From Cyrtodaria siliqua (lineage: Eukaryota > Mollusca > Bivalvia > Adapedonta > Hiatellidae): a DNA stretch of 64,000 nt. The notes under the pieces are model-generated. The model worked only from the letters and a program-made list of their open reading frames with translations. It ran no database searches and was not told the origin of the DNA. The stretch is taken from the NCBI GenBank assembly GCA_037043455.1, contig JAWPHD010004476.1, positions 62,001 to 126,000 of the forward strand, written 5' to 3'. Within the stretch, counting starts at the first letter, position 1. Each line of letters starts with the position of its first letter. This document shows, one piece after another, positions 32,230 through 43,660 of this stretch. The translations under genes and the position numbers were made by a program.

Positions 32230-32690
32230 TTGACGTCACATGGGTGAAACAGTTCGACTGTTGCCCTCCTGACAATGAACTGTTTCATGCGCGATCTGAA
32301 TGCGCGAAGAATTATCGCGTCGGGATAAAACATCGACTGAATGATTTCCGTATAATCTCACCAAGCAGTTAAATAATCTATTTTTTGCATTTTATATAAA
32401 TTATTGTATATTATAAGCGAAATGTTTTAGCTTTATTCGGCGGATGACGGCGACGTCATCAGCACTTTAGTGACGTCATGACTCAACGTCGCAGTAAGTT
32501 TTTTTTAAAGTTCTCCAATCATATATTTAAGTTGTAATCAAAACATATTTTGTTCGGTATAATAAAATAAATATTGCATCCCAGTGAGGGTGACAGTCGA
32601 TATTGTCTTCGCCTCGGTCGACATTTTATTTTCCGCAGGTTGTCAATATCCACTGTCACCCTCACAGGGATGCAATATTTATATCTTAGT
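32230..32690. repeat. Foldback element with two hairpins and TGACGTCA palindromes
   Basis: Left hairpin 32239-32288 ('gtgaaacagttc'/'gaactgtttcatg'), then a spacer, then 'cggatgacggcgacgtcatc' and 'agtgacgtcatgactcaacg' (TGACGTCA at 32230 and 32471), then the right hairpin 32567-32682: 'ataaatattgcatccc' .. 'gagggtgacag' against 'ctgtcaccctc' .. 'gggatgcaatatttat'. The same plan is seen at 47879-48398. Confidence 0.75.
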
Positions 32691-32909
32691 TCATACTTAT
32701 GTTCTTACTCCGAGAAATCCTGATTATATCCCTGCATGTTAAATCCACTCTTACACGTTTAGTGATGTTAATGCGTTTGTAGACAATAATAAACACTACA
32801 TACACGCGTATAACTTGTTCAATTCATTCTTAGTATCGTTTAGTTTGTTCATAAGAGGAGGAGAGGTAATGTAAGATACAACATCTCGCAGGCCCGGGGT
32901 ATCCTCATA

Positions 32910-33065
32910 ACCGGAACAAATATAAGATATGTGTATCATCCGGTATTATAAGATATGTGTATCATCTGGTACATATAAAATATGTATATCATCCGGTATT
33001 ATAAGATATGTATCAACCGGTACATATAAGATGTGTACATCATCCGGTATTATAGGTACAGTCAA
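32910..33065. repeat. Minisatellite, ~27-bp unit
   Basis: Five to six copies of 'ggtattataagatatgtgta' plus 'tcatcc' and the variant 'ggtacatataagatgtgtac', alternating. Non-coding. Confidence 0.85.
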
Positions 33066-33154
33066 CCGAAAGTTTCATGTTCCCTGCAAGATACACACTA
33101 TCACAGTTAATTGCTCGTTACTCGTATGAAAGACACACATTGTGTGAAAGAAAA

Positions 33155-33225
33155 ATCGATGCCAGCAAGAATCGAACTCAAATTCTTAAAGTCGGTCACT
33201 GAAGCTCAGTAGGATTAATCTAAAA
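33155..33225 (-). repeat. tRNA-like relic
   Basis: On the minus strand 'gagttcgattcttgctgg' gives a B-box and 'ctgagcttcagtgaccg' an A-box-like stretch about 25 bases earlier. No clean cloverleaf. Confidence 0.35.
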
Positions 33226-33257
33226 CACTCTGATCATTTCCACAGTGGAATAGTTTC

Positions 33258-33869
33258 CATTACGTGGTCCCGCCTTAATTTCATTAAGTTATGGTTTTAG
33301 TGTCTTTTTTGTGCGTTCATTGGGGTATGAACTGTTAGTTGTCGAAGCACATAGCGTACATAATGACCTTCGGGCACGCACATAAAAATGAGACAAACCT
33401 TATAATTGCAATAACTATCTTAAAAGTACTTATATTTTTAATTTATTAAAAAAAATTATTATATTAAATACGAGTTGCTGTTGTTTTTACGCACACTCAA
33501 TGAATGGCGGATGAAAGTAGTTCTTCGTACAGTTCATTGAAAAATGAATGTAGCTTAAATTGATCATGTGATCGTCGTTTAACCAATCACATGTTTGTAA
33601 TATCTAAATGTTCGAGTGACTGCAATTATTGTTAGGTAAGCTAATATTAGGAGGATTTTATAAAGTATATTTCGACAATAAAACATGTTTAAAAACATTT
33701 TTTACTGAAACAAAATGCGATAACATCAAAATTACTTATTAAATATTTTAATTTTACAATATGCAAAAGTTTTAAGCCAAAATTAAGGTTATATTTCATA
33801 CCCAAGCCACCCACTCCTTGGAGAAGGGGTTGTATGGGGTATGAAAGTTAATACTCAAACCACGCAATG
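33258..33869. mobile_element. MITE-A copy 4, interrupted at about 33293-33636
   Basis: Left part 'cattacgtggtcccgcctta' to 'cattaagttatgg'; right part resumes 'taagctaatattagg' and continues through 'atttcgacaataaaacatg' and 'gagaaggggttgtatggggt' to 'aaccacgcaatg'. The ~340-bp insert has its own inverted segments ('gttcattggggtatgaac' against 'cagttcattgaaaaatgaat') and duplicates 'gtta(t)gg' at its edges. Confidence 0.75.
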
Positions 33870-33952
33870 CACCATTGCCACGGTTTTTAATATAAGCGTA
33901 TGTTTAGTGTCTGCGTTCGTATGGATTCTCGTGTCCTACAGTGTGAAATTAT

Positions 33953-34749
33953 TTAAAGGTACACACGGCAATCTTGAAGTATTTGAAATGGTGTCTCGAT
34001 TTATATATGCAGTATCATTTTTACTTTTACACTGGTGACATTTAAATAAATCAAATTTTAAGTATTCACTATTTCGTGTTATTATACTACAAGCTTTAAT
34101 ATATTATTGGTGCTATAATATCAAAAATTAATATTATGCTAAAACAAATTGCTTAATACAATTCTTATAATTAACATTAATGATTGAACAAATGCAATCT
34201 ACACTGAAGTGATATGAAAACGCAACACGGGAATTTCCGCTATATATTGTATGTACAATATGCTGCTTTTAATCGAATGGTACATGGCTACGTAAGACCT
34301 TTCCTTTTGGAAAAAATACTAAAACAACAAATAATACAGCAAATAGTATTCCTTCAATGTTTCACTATTCACAGAGTACGCGTTTGGCTCAATCATGTGA
34401 GCAAACTTAGGATGCAACATTTTGCAAACTATTTACGTTAAATACAGTACTGAACTAGCTCAATTTTTCAAAGACCTACTTCAACATTTATGAAGTTCTT
34501 GTTACAAAGTGTAGTGTGATTAAAACGTCTACAACATCACAGTTGTGTCCTTTCTCTAGTTAACTGCAACTTTCTTTTTAAAAAACATTTTGGGATTTTT
34601 TTGGAATATTATGTGCAATTAAGTGTGCAGTATATACAATATATAGCAGAAATTCCCGTGTTGCGTTTTCATATCACTTGAGTGTATGTAGAAAAAGTAA
34701 CGGGACGCCGCCAGTTATAAAAAATCAAGATTGCCATGTGCCCCTTTAA
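33953..34749. mobile_element. MITE-C copy 2, interrupted by MITE-B
   Basis: Left end 'ttaaaggtacacacggcaat' and right end 'attgccatgtgcccctttaa' flank a sequence that, once the MITE-B at 34202-34684 is set aside, matches MITE-C copy 1 in reverse: 'gtgtctcgatttatatatgc' and 'gtagaaaaagtaacgggacg'. Confidence 0.85.
34202..34684 (-). mobile_element. MITE-B copy nested in MITE-C
   Basis: Terminal inverted repeat of about 50 bp: 'cactgaagtgatatgaaaac' and so on, opposite 'gttttcatatcacttgagtg', continuing inward to 'gaatttccgctatatattgt'. TA flanks both ends. Interior matches the reverse of 27947-28427 ('gtttggctcaatcatgtgag', 'gttgtgtcctttctctag'). Confidence 0.9.
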
Positions 34750-36389
34750 GATACGAGGACCGTGTCAGTAGTCGTACAACTATGTTTGTTTTGGTTTTAT
34801 ATTCATGAAACGATGCAAATTAAACATAACGGTATAACGTACCCAAAACCAAGAAAAGTAACAAGATTGAAAACAATGTAAAAATAAAGAGGAAAACAAA
34901 CGAGAGTGTATTCATTTTATGATTAGTAATTGGATAATACCGTGCATGTTTGGGGCATATATAAACACTTGTCGAATGTTCAAGTTAGAGTTGGATATGC
35001 CAACTATTTTCTTTGTGAAATCTAACACTGGTAATTTACCAGATAATGTATTGAAGCATTACGTTAGATATGACAAGGTAGCGGTAACATCTCTTAGAAT
35101 CGACGACGTTGAATGACAGTTTTCATTTAATATATTGATTCGGAAATGCTAAATTTGTTTCTGAGCACATCATTTTGTCACCGCTGGTCGATACGCACTT
35201 CCATATTAGTAACATAACGGTAATACATATTTGGAGAGTTGTAATTAACGTGTTTCTTGTCTTGCATTTGTTTAACAACAGGGTAGAGGAGATAATCAAA
35301 TAATGCATTGTTTCTGCTCAAATTGCGATTGTATCATAAGTTAGTTGTTGACCACCTATTGAATTTATAATTGTGGCACAGTTGTTAAGCGTACTATATG
35401 GCTTGAATACATTTATATAACTCAGAGGATATTGCCGTGTGATGCTTGCATTCTGTGAAGTCATTCTTTCGTGTTAGAGATACGAATTTAATTTTATTAG
35501 ATTTTGACGATCTCCTCTACATCCAGTCAATACTTATTGCATTTAAAATCTACAGTGATAGTACACCATTCATATCTCTAGATTATGTTTTGTTTTAGTT
35601 GACTGCGTTGTATCGCGTTCGACCATTGCATCTCATTATACTACAAACTTCAATGTAACAGTTCCGCTGAAGTGTCTAGGGAATAACATTAAACATAACA
35701 GAGCTTGGAAGTCTTTCTTCCTAACGTCAGTGTTCTCTACACTACTCAACCTTTATAATCGGTCACTTTTCAAAGAATTAGATATCTTTTAATTAATCAT
35801 ATTTTCATTTGACATTTTAACTGGCGTCGTTTAACAAATATCGCCAGCGATATTTAAAACATAATCTGCCTTGATTCGACAAACACCTTGTTGATAAACT
35901 TAATAAAATATTGATATGTGTTCCAGTGATTTCCAGTTTTTAGTATTCATGTTATTTTCAAAAAACCTGGGTGACCGATTATAAAAGTTGAGTAGTGTAT
36001 ATACAGGATTAGACTGTCATATGCCACTGAATGTATTTATTGGATGTTTAAACGTCTTCAATACCCCTACAAGCGGTATTCGATTACAGTGCATATGTTC
36101 TTAATCGGCGATTTCAGTTTGATATTTTTCTCAAAGAGTCTAATAGATATATCCACGCGAACCTCCGAGCATTACATGTTAGTAGTTTATGGTTTCAAAA
36201 AACATTTTTCATTGTCTTCGGTCGGTGTTTCATTTGATAAACATGCTTGAGAACCGGGAATCGTCCATTGATACATTCTTCGTAGTCTTCGGTCGGGTAT
36301 ACCGTGGGGACTGGCAATAGTCATCTGTTTGTTTGTTTGTTTGATTGGGTGGTGTCTTACGTCATTTTCAACATGCAAGGTTATATATG

Positions 36390-36470
36390 ACGTCGATTTT
36401 GTTTTGTGGTGGAGGCAGACCACCCACTGTTCCTGGGTACAGCCAGTACTGTACACCTCCCGCCATCCGT
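36390..36470 (-). repeat. Possible old S1 SINE remnant shared by two units
   Basis: 'gtggtggaggcagaccaccc' and 'cctgggtacagcca' resemble the 'ttggtggaggaagac' and 'cacctgggtagaacca' blocks of the 8.5-kb SINE. A counterpart at 44655-44710 shows it was there before the units separated. Confidence 0.35.
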
Positions 36471-36554
36471 AAAAATCGACACTTCCTCACTTACAGTCAT
36501 TGACAATTGATTTATTTCTGAAAGGGTTAAGCGAAAGGACGGAGCAATCGGGAA

Positions 36555-37034
36555 TATAGATATAAAAATAAAGAACAAATTTAAAGATGAATAAAAGGGA
36601 AAACAAGACATCACAAACACAAAAGAGTTGACAAAAGCAATAGCCTAGAAAACCACAAAGAAGGTACTGAGTATTTTGGCAGAAGCCAGAGCAACAAGAG
36701 AACACACCATTGAGGGCACGACTAGACAAGACTGCAGACAAACATCAAATGTCACCGTCCTTCTGGGCTTTAGGTAAACGTCATCATAGGGTCCACAGAC
36801 TGCCAGGTCATCGCACAATCAAAGAGGAAAGCATAGTGGAACTGTAAATCAGTCCACCACCAAGCATGCAGTGCGTTGCAAAATTATAGGGTCATAACCT
36901 CTTTCGATAAACCATTTAACAAGTTTAACAAAGATAGTATGAAAGTGATCATGGCCAAGGATCTTACGAAGTTTGTAAATCACGTGACCATAGAAGTCAG
37001 GTGGAGATAGATCTTGTCGCGGAAGAGTTCTTAA
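36555..37034 (-). mobile_element. PLE insertion in unit 1, absent from unit 2
   Basis: Starts 'tatagatataaaaataaaga' and runs through 'caaaagagttgacaaaagca' (an internal deletion), 'gaacacaccattgagggcac', 'catcaaatgtcaccgtcctt', 'gaggaaagcatagtgg' to the coding end: 36860-37030 reads on the minus strand as the C-terminal reverse transcriptase region ('YDPIILQR'-like, 'FYGHVIYKL'-like). Unit 2 at about 44773 has the uninterrupted site, which fixes the ends of the insertion. Confidence 0.85.
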
Positions 37035-37649
37035 GTCTTTACTTTACAAAGAGATTATATAATTAAATTATAATGTTAACGATGGACAATCGGACACACA
37101 TTGTTGTGCCCGAAATTTGCTGACATATTTAATGGTACATATACTTAGTTGATGGTGCATTAATTAATATATTTAATCGAGATAGGTATAATGGTTATTT
37201 GGTTAAACTAATTTACAATTATGTAAAAGTTAATACAATTGAATTAAACGAGATGGATAACACTATCTGATGCGAGGCTGTGCTATCCATCGAGTTAAAT
37301 ACATTCGATATTAACTATACACGAATGCGAGGGTCTATTTATTACAAAACTCCAAAAAAGCCTCAAACGGTACCTTTATTACAGTAGTAGTTAGGCATAT
37401 AGGGCATAGGGCCTATTTAACGTTGTCCTATGATGACGTCGTATGTTCTCCGTATGTTACTGAACTGTTACAACGGAACCACCTCGTTGATTTCTATAAT
37501 CCGGTATTTAAAAGTTACGGAAGTCGACGAGGCAATTCCGATGTACACCGAGCTGAACGGAAAAGGCGAACAGTGATTCGGTATGCATTCGCAAATTTAT
37601 TTCACTAGTGTAATATGATAAATATAGCATGACTTTATTACAATCCCAC

Positions 37650-37697
37650 AACGTCCTTGAATATTGCTTTTCCGGTTCGATTTTTATATCTATATTA
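37650..37697 (+). mobile_element. Extreme 3' end of a PLE
   Basis: 'cgtccttgaatattgctttt' and 'ccggttcgatttttatat': only about 45 bp of the plus-strand 3' terminus remain. It sits 130 bp from a minus-strand tail (37827), another opposed pair. Confidence 0.65.
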
Positions 37698-37826
37698 TGT
37701 GATAAAATAAATAAAAATAAAGACGCTTGATTTTACCATGCTTACATCTGTATGGGCCTGTAAGAATGAACATACCTGTCAATACATAGGTTTGAGCGTG
37801 CGCAAATGTTATCTATCATCATTAAA

Positions 37827-37943
37827 AAGAAATATAAAATGATCGGACAGGTAAAGTAGCATTCAAGGAGGACAGTCAACCACAAAACACAGAAACAAAC
37901 ACGCAAACAGACAAACAAGAAGGCAAAAGTAATAATAAAGTTA
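37827..37943 (-). mobile_element. PLE 3' tail (aatataaaa-gatcgg type)
   Basis: 'aagaaatataaaatgatcgg' through 'gaggacagtcaaccacaaaa' to 'caaaagtaataataaag', where it stops abruptly. About 117 bp, very similar to 888-1005. Confidence 0.85.
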
Positions 37944-39604
37944 TACTGTTATGTATTTGTAAACACACAGAGTGGGGGATTTGAACGATATCTGATTTCT
38001 GCCCGCACGCCAGTTCATATTTTAGTTGATTCCATAATATTTATGAAATATTTAATTTGGATTTAGCTCTTGTCGTGGAAACCATGTGCACGCATCAATA
38101 TCTGTAAATATATTTGCCTTATTTTAACGCATTTTTTTTTTATATATCTGCAATCCTACACTATATTGGGTGAAGGCTACATGTCCCGTTGGACTTTGGA
38201 ATCGACATTTTGTGGTCATATTAGTGTTGCAAATAGTCTGTCCTTGCACCCTATACATAGCATCGTCTTTTCATTCTACAGTGTCGGTATGACATTATTT
38301 AGGTCCAGAGGTATGCGTGTTTGGTTGACAGTTCTATGTCCTGGTCGACGTGCATGTCTACTAATAGTTAAAATATCGTTATGTGTCTACGAAATATAAT
38401 GGAAAAGAGAGGATGGCCTTACTCTACCTAATTATAGTGTTCTCAGTAAACGGTATTGGACTGTCACATGTTAATGAAAGGATAGCGTGTCTTTGCAAAC
38501 GTCTCAAATACCTCCTATGTCGATATTCGATTACTACCTAAAGTCTTTCGTTTTTATCGGAGAATGTAGTATTACGTTCTTTTCAATAAATATATCTACG
38601 TGGACCTCCTAGTATGAAGTAAGTTTATATAAAATGGTAATGCTGCAGAACTTATTGTTTATTGTCTTACGTGTATCATGTGGCTTACTTACTGGGGGAC
38701 GGGATTTATTCAGTTGATCTATTGTTAATTGTCTTGGATCGATTTATCACGTGATTACTTTACTAGAGGACCGGAAATAGACAATACGTGTAGAACTGTG
38801 TGCGGGACAAATATGAAGGCATTTAAGTTGCAAAGGATTTATATAAAATGAATATTCAAATGGTGACATTCTGTTTATTTTAAAGCTGGTAAATCGGGCA
38901 CACTTTGTTTAGCTGGAAATATGTTTAGTGATATATTAATTTATTTAATGATCGAACAATATATTAATCGAAATAAGTATGTTTAGTCAATTGGGTAAAT
39001 CTATTTACAGCTTCGCCATTTCTATTTACAATGTGTATTTATTTCAATGTGACAATGACGACCTAGGTTTTACAGTATGAACAAATCGGTCGATACATAG
39101 GTTTGGGCATGCGCAGATATCATCGAGCATATTAACGTTTTATTACTATTTATTCGTGTAAAACAAAGAGATGAGGATATGGGGAAAAACAATAGTTGAT
39201 TTCCGCGCCATTCATATTTAAGTTTATCTAAATTTGAATTTAAGAAATTATTAATTTGGAAATAATTATTTTCGAGGATACCACTTTTTTTCGATATCAG
39301 CAATTCCGTGAAAAACATTTTGAAAATAGTTGAATAAGTGGTTTAAATTATTTATCTCATATTGTACTATCATAATGATTGCTGATGAGCAGTATTAATG
39401 CATATTAATATTTGTTTTTCTTTAAAGTAAATGGTGATAATTTCGAAAATATAAATGGGTTACTTTTTTGAAGTAAATTATAAACTGTTTTAGTTAATAA
39501 CTTAAGCATGTTAATTATACAAGAAGATATTTGTTTGTTTTGAGTGAATATAGTATTTATTTCCATCAACATGATCAAGAAGTGAGAAAACTTAAAAAAA
39601 AGTA

Positions 39605-39815
39605 TTTTCATGAGTGATTTAGCACGAATGAACATGTTAGAGTGTTCGCACTTGGAGATGAATATAAATCATATATGCACGACAAACCATCAAATATTCT
39701 ATGTATTATATACTCACAGCCTGGACATTGATGCAGAAAAAACATAATGCGCCAAAACAACAACGTCAGTTAAGTCAACAACGTAAACAACGTCAACAAT
39801 TGCATGACGTCATTG
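39605..39815. repeat. Hairpin-family arm with TGACGTCA
   Basis: 'gttcgcacttggagatgaat' and 'catatatgcacgacaaa' resemble one arm of the 2077-2174 hairpin; 'tgacgtca' follows at 39805 after 'caacgtcagttaagtcaaca' type GTCAAC repeats. No matching second arm was found in this copy. Confidence 0.35.
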
Positions 39816-40276
39816 TGAGTGTAATATATATTATATGTTTACATGTGAAATATAAACAATGAAAATATAAAGATTTATTTTAAACATAAAATCCATTATT
39901 TCACTGGAATGTATATAATAAAGAGTCGTATTCGACAACATTAATATCAACCAACACTACTGCTTGTTCTAATAAAATGCTTTTGCTGATGGTAATTGTT
40001 AAGATGAAGTTCATGATGTTATCGTATGGCACTGTTTCATGCAAGCGATGAATTTTAAATTACTCACAAAATGTATAATACTGTTTCTTCGTATAATTAA
40101 GGGGTAAATCAATGTTTGGTTTAATTTAGTTGATAAATATGTTCACTCGTTTCGTATGGATATTAAAACAAATAGTACCCATACTATCATAATCCCTTAA
40201 CAGTATTTGTATAATGTTTGTTTCTGCCAAAGTGTTATTTCATTTTACTTTTCAGTCACATGTTAAATAGTACCTA

Positions 40277-40623
40277 TACTAAAAGGAAAAAGAAACGCAG
40301 GGTGCGTATTTCCGCTATATATTGCATATACTGCACACTTAATTACATATATATTCCAAGGAAATCCAAAGATGTTTTGTAAACAAAAAAAGCGCAGTTA
40401 GTTAGAGAAAGGACAAAACTGTGATGTTGGAGACGTTTTAATCACAGTACACGTTTTTTTAATCACAGTACAAGGGGTAACCATTGGTGTGTTCAGTGCT
40501 GTTTAAACTTTCTTTCTAAAAGGACAGGCCTAATGTCGCCCTGTACCATTCGATTACAGTAGCATATTAAACATACAATATATAGCGGAAATACGCACCC
40601 TTTGTTTCTTTTTCCTTTCAGTA
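40277..40623 (+). mobile_element. MITE-B copy in unit 1, absent from unit 3
   Basis: Terminal inverted repeat 'tactaaaaggaaaaagaaac' against 'gtttctttttcctttcagta', extending to 'gcgtatttccgctatatatt'. Flanked by TA. The corresponding place in unit 3 (about 50577) reads 'gtatatactaaatg' without it, confirming a TA target. 347 bp. Confidence 0.92.
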
Positions 40624-41944
40624 TACTAAATGAATTGTATCACAGTGAAACATACATGTTTTCGTGGCTAATAATAAAACCTTTTAAACTCGGTTGATCA
40701 ATAACAATTCCACATTGATGACGACAGGGCATGTTCAATGGAAAGTTCTGTTCATCAACATTTAAAAGAACATTTGTTTTGTTTCAGAATTTATATGCAG
40801 AAACGTGATTAGTGTTAAATGAGACATTCAAATTTTGTGTTGCCCCAGCAGGAATGCAATTGCATTGGAAGACATCCTGTCAAGAAGTATGTTGTCTGTA
40901 AAATATGTATTTCTCAACTGACTTTGGAAAATACTATTAATAATAAATAATATGTTTATTTACCGACAACAAAATCCATTTCCATTATTATTGAAATGTA
41001 AATAGTAGTTTAAGTATACATTCCAAACATAGCATAGTTCTTTTTATTACGGCATTATTAATGAAAGGTTCTTTTCATCAAAATGTCAAAGATATGTTGT
41101 TGTTTTTTAGAATTATGTCCATTAAGGCTTTTAGTGGTTTGCAAGAATCAAAAGGAGTATAACAAAGTACCAAAGCAACGTAACCTTCTAATTGTTTGCA
41201 GCCCCATTTGCTGCCCCAGCAAGAACGATTTTACATTGGAAAAACTCCAATCAAAACGTATTTTGGCTGCAAAATATGTATTACTCAACGAACTTTTTAA
41301 ACTAATATATATACTGAACCAAACAGCTAACGCACCAGTAGACAATACCTTTAATATCTAAATAATAACAATCAATAAATCAAAATAAATTTCATTCTGA
41401 ACGAATCAAATATATTGTCAATAACGACTGTAAATTTTTAAACAAATCACATTGCTGTCAGTCAAAATTTGATTTGCACACATAGGTGTATAAAATATGC
41501 GGAAAAAAGGTGGTGCGTTAGAACTTTGGTTCAGTATAATTATTTATTTACCACTAAATCCTGCAGTTTAATGGTATTCTAATTATTATAATTTATGTAC
41601 TAAGCATTGTCTCCAAGTTTCAGGTAAATGCGGACAAAACTTTGGCAGAAAAATGCACCCCAGACAATAGAGTATTAATTACAAAATTAATTTATTTCCA
41701 CTTTTGTTAAATTTACCACATTAGGTATACGAGTATTTGTTTATGGGAAATCCAAATCTAATTAGAGGTACATGGAATCCTGTTTATTACTAAAAAAACG
41801 GAAATGTCGCAAAATACTAACGGGAATGCATAAAACTAATGCAATTAACAATGTATCATGACATTTTTTTAAAAAAATGGATGAAATTCCTAGAAGAAAT
41901 TTATGTCATAACAGTATTATTTTATATGAAAATATATCACATCG

Positions 41945-42395
41945 TTTTGTTGATCAGTGAATTCTATCATATCATATTATTGTGTTATCATTGCTCTCTT
42001 TCGCATCGGTGTATTGATAAGCGATCTATATTGCATCGCTTTATTGATCAGCGATATATATTGCATCGGTATATTGATCAGCGACCTGTAGTGCATTGCT
42101 TTTTGATCAGTGATCTCTATGGCATCGTTTTATTGATCAGTGATCTCTATGGCATCGCTTTATGTATCATTTATCTGTATCACACCTCTTTGCTGATCAT
42201 TATTTTGTATCAAACCCCTTTATTGATCACTTGTTTCTATCGCATCTCTTTAGTGATATTTAATCTCTACTACATATTTTTATTGGTGGTTTATTTCTAT
42301 CTCTATTTTTATTATTCACCGATCTCTGTCATATCTCTTTAGTGATCGTTGATCTCTGTAACATAACTTTATTTGACATTGATCTCTGTTGAGCT
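41945..42395 (+). repeat. 30-bp minisatellite, array 1
   Basis: Units such as 'gcatcgctttattgatcagc' plus 'gatctatatt' in 30-bp steps, becoming degenerate at both edges. As 30 is a multiple of three, an open frame of 10-residue repeats (IALLISDLYG-like) runs through it; this is a by-product. Array 2 at 52025-52805 has more, better-conserved copies. Confidence 0.9.
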
Positions 42396-42399
42396 TATG

Positions 42400-43660
42400 A
42401 GATGACGAGTTGTCCGTCGTCCGTTATCCGTTAACTTTTGGATCGTTAAGACGATAGGGATCTCATTTTTCATCGGATCTTTATAACACTGTACCAGATT
42501 GTTAATCGAAATGAAAGCTCGGAAAACAGACCGTATCGAACCAGTTACACCGGGTTATGCCCTTGATTTAGTTAAACACGCTATATTTTGCCTCTTTAAG
42601 ACGATAGGGCCTCATTTTGTATCCGATCTTTACCAACCTTTATCAGATTGCCCATAGTGGTAAAAGTTCGGACAAGTTCGAAAACCTGCCAAATCGGATT
42701 TGTAACACCAGAGTTATGACCCTTATTTTTCTGAAAAATGCCAAATTTTGCCTTGTGAAAATTCTAGCACCTTCATTTAGTATTTGATCTTTACCAAGTT
42801 TAAAAACCAGCCGCATCGATCCAGTAGATATTTTTTCAATAATTGGCAATGTGCACTGGTAACCCTAGGGCTCTTGTTTCAAATCTCAATGGAGGCATAT
42901 TTCTTATTTTTTATTTATATTTTTCTTTTTTTTTTCAAAAGGAACCTTGTTTCATGGGAAAGAAATTCAAAACTCTTCTTCTCTGAAACTACAAGAGCTA
43001 AAGGTTTAATATTTTGTATTTGTTATCAACTTATGGATACTCTACCAAGTTTTTTCAAATGATGACCCTGTGGTTACAATTTGGCCCAACCCCAGGGCTC
43101 ACAGTTTTAGATAGATTTATATAGGGAAACATTTAAAAAAACTTCTTCTCTAAAATTATAAGAGCCAAAGGTTGAATGTTTTGCATTTACCATCAACTCC
43201 TTGTCCTCTACCAAATGTGTTCAAATGGTGACCCTTGGGTCAAATTTGGCACCTCCCCAGGGGTCGCAGTTTTACATAATAGAACGATATAAGGAAAAAC
43301 TTAAAACACTTCTTTTCTGAAACTGGTGACACTGGGGTCTAAATTGGCCCCGCCAAAGGGATAATAATTTTATATAGACTTATATATAGGGAATATCTTT
43401 CAAAATATTCTTCTCTGAAACTACAAGAGTCAAAGGTTTAATATTTTATATTTACACTCAGCTTATTGTCCTCTACCAAGTTTGTTTGAATGGTAATCCA
43501 GGGGTCCCACCCATGGGTCACATACTTTACATAGCCTTCAATAAGGAAACATTTAAAAAACTACAATTACCATTAGCTTATGGTCCTCTACCAAGTTTGT
43601 TCAAATGGTGACCCTTGAGTCAAATTTGGCCCTGTCCCCGGGGTCACATTTGTTTTCTTG
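42400..43660 (+). repeat. Composite repeat with ~170-bp tandem units
   Basis: Begins 'gagcttatgagatgacgagt' and 'tgtccgtcgtccgttatccg'. It then contains about five tandem units marked by 'cttctctgaaactacaagag', 'ttaccatcaactc', 'ggtgacccttgggtcaaatt', 'tggcacctccccaggggtc' and 'tatagggaaacattta'. Partner at 52825-53265. The motif is of a kind I associate with bivalve repeats. Confidence 0.8.

Larger units (their letters stand above)
34860..43650. repeat. Segmental duplication, unit 1
   Basis: The longest of three related units. Anchors: 34980-35170 matches 47460-47650; 35270-35500 matches 43665-43880; 36015-36470 matches 44180-44710; 37080-37620 matches 44820-45450; 38169-39300 matches 48626-49940; 39980-41250 matches 50240-51285; 41890-42580 matches 51950-52940. 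All are in the same orientation. Contains a PLE insertion, a MITE-B insertion and a minisatellite. Open frames are not conserved between units, so I call no gene. Confidence 0.85.

Noticed and set aside
38070..38399. 109-codon plus-strand frame with a partner at 48626-48925
   Set aside because: The two frames are aligned in nucleotides but the reading frame shifts between units several times, so there is no sign of protein-level conservation.
41839..42342. Long frame with a repeated IALLISDLYG-type decapeptide (also 52124-52733)
   Set aside because: The 30-bp minisatellite keeps any stop-free phase open. There are no start context, splice sites or conservation of the flanks as coding.
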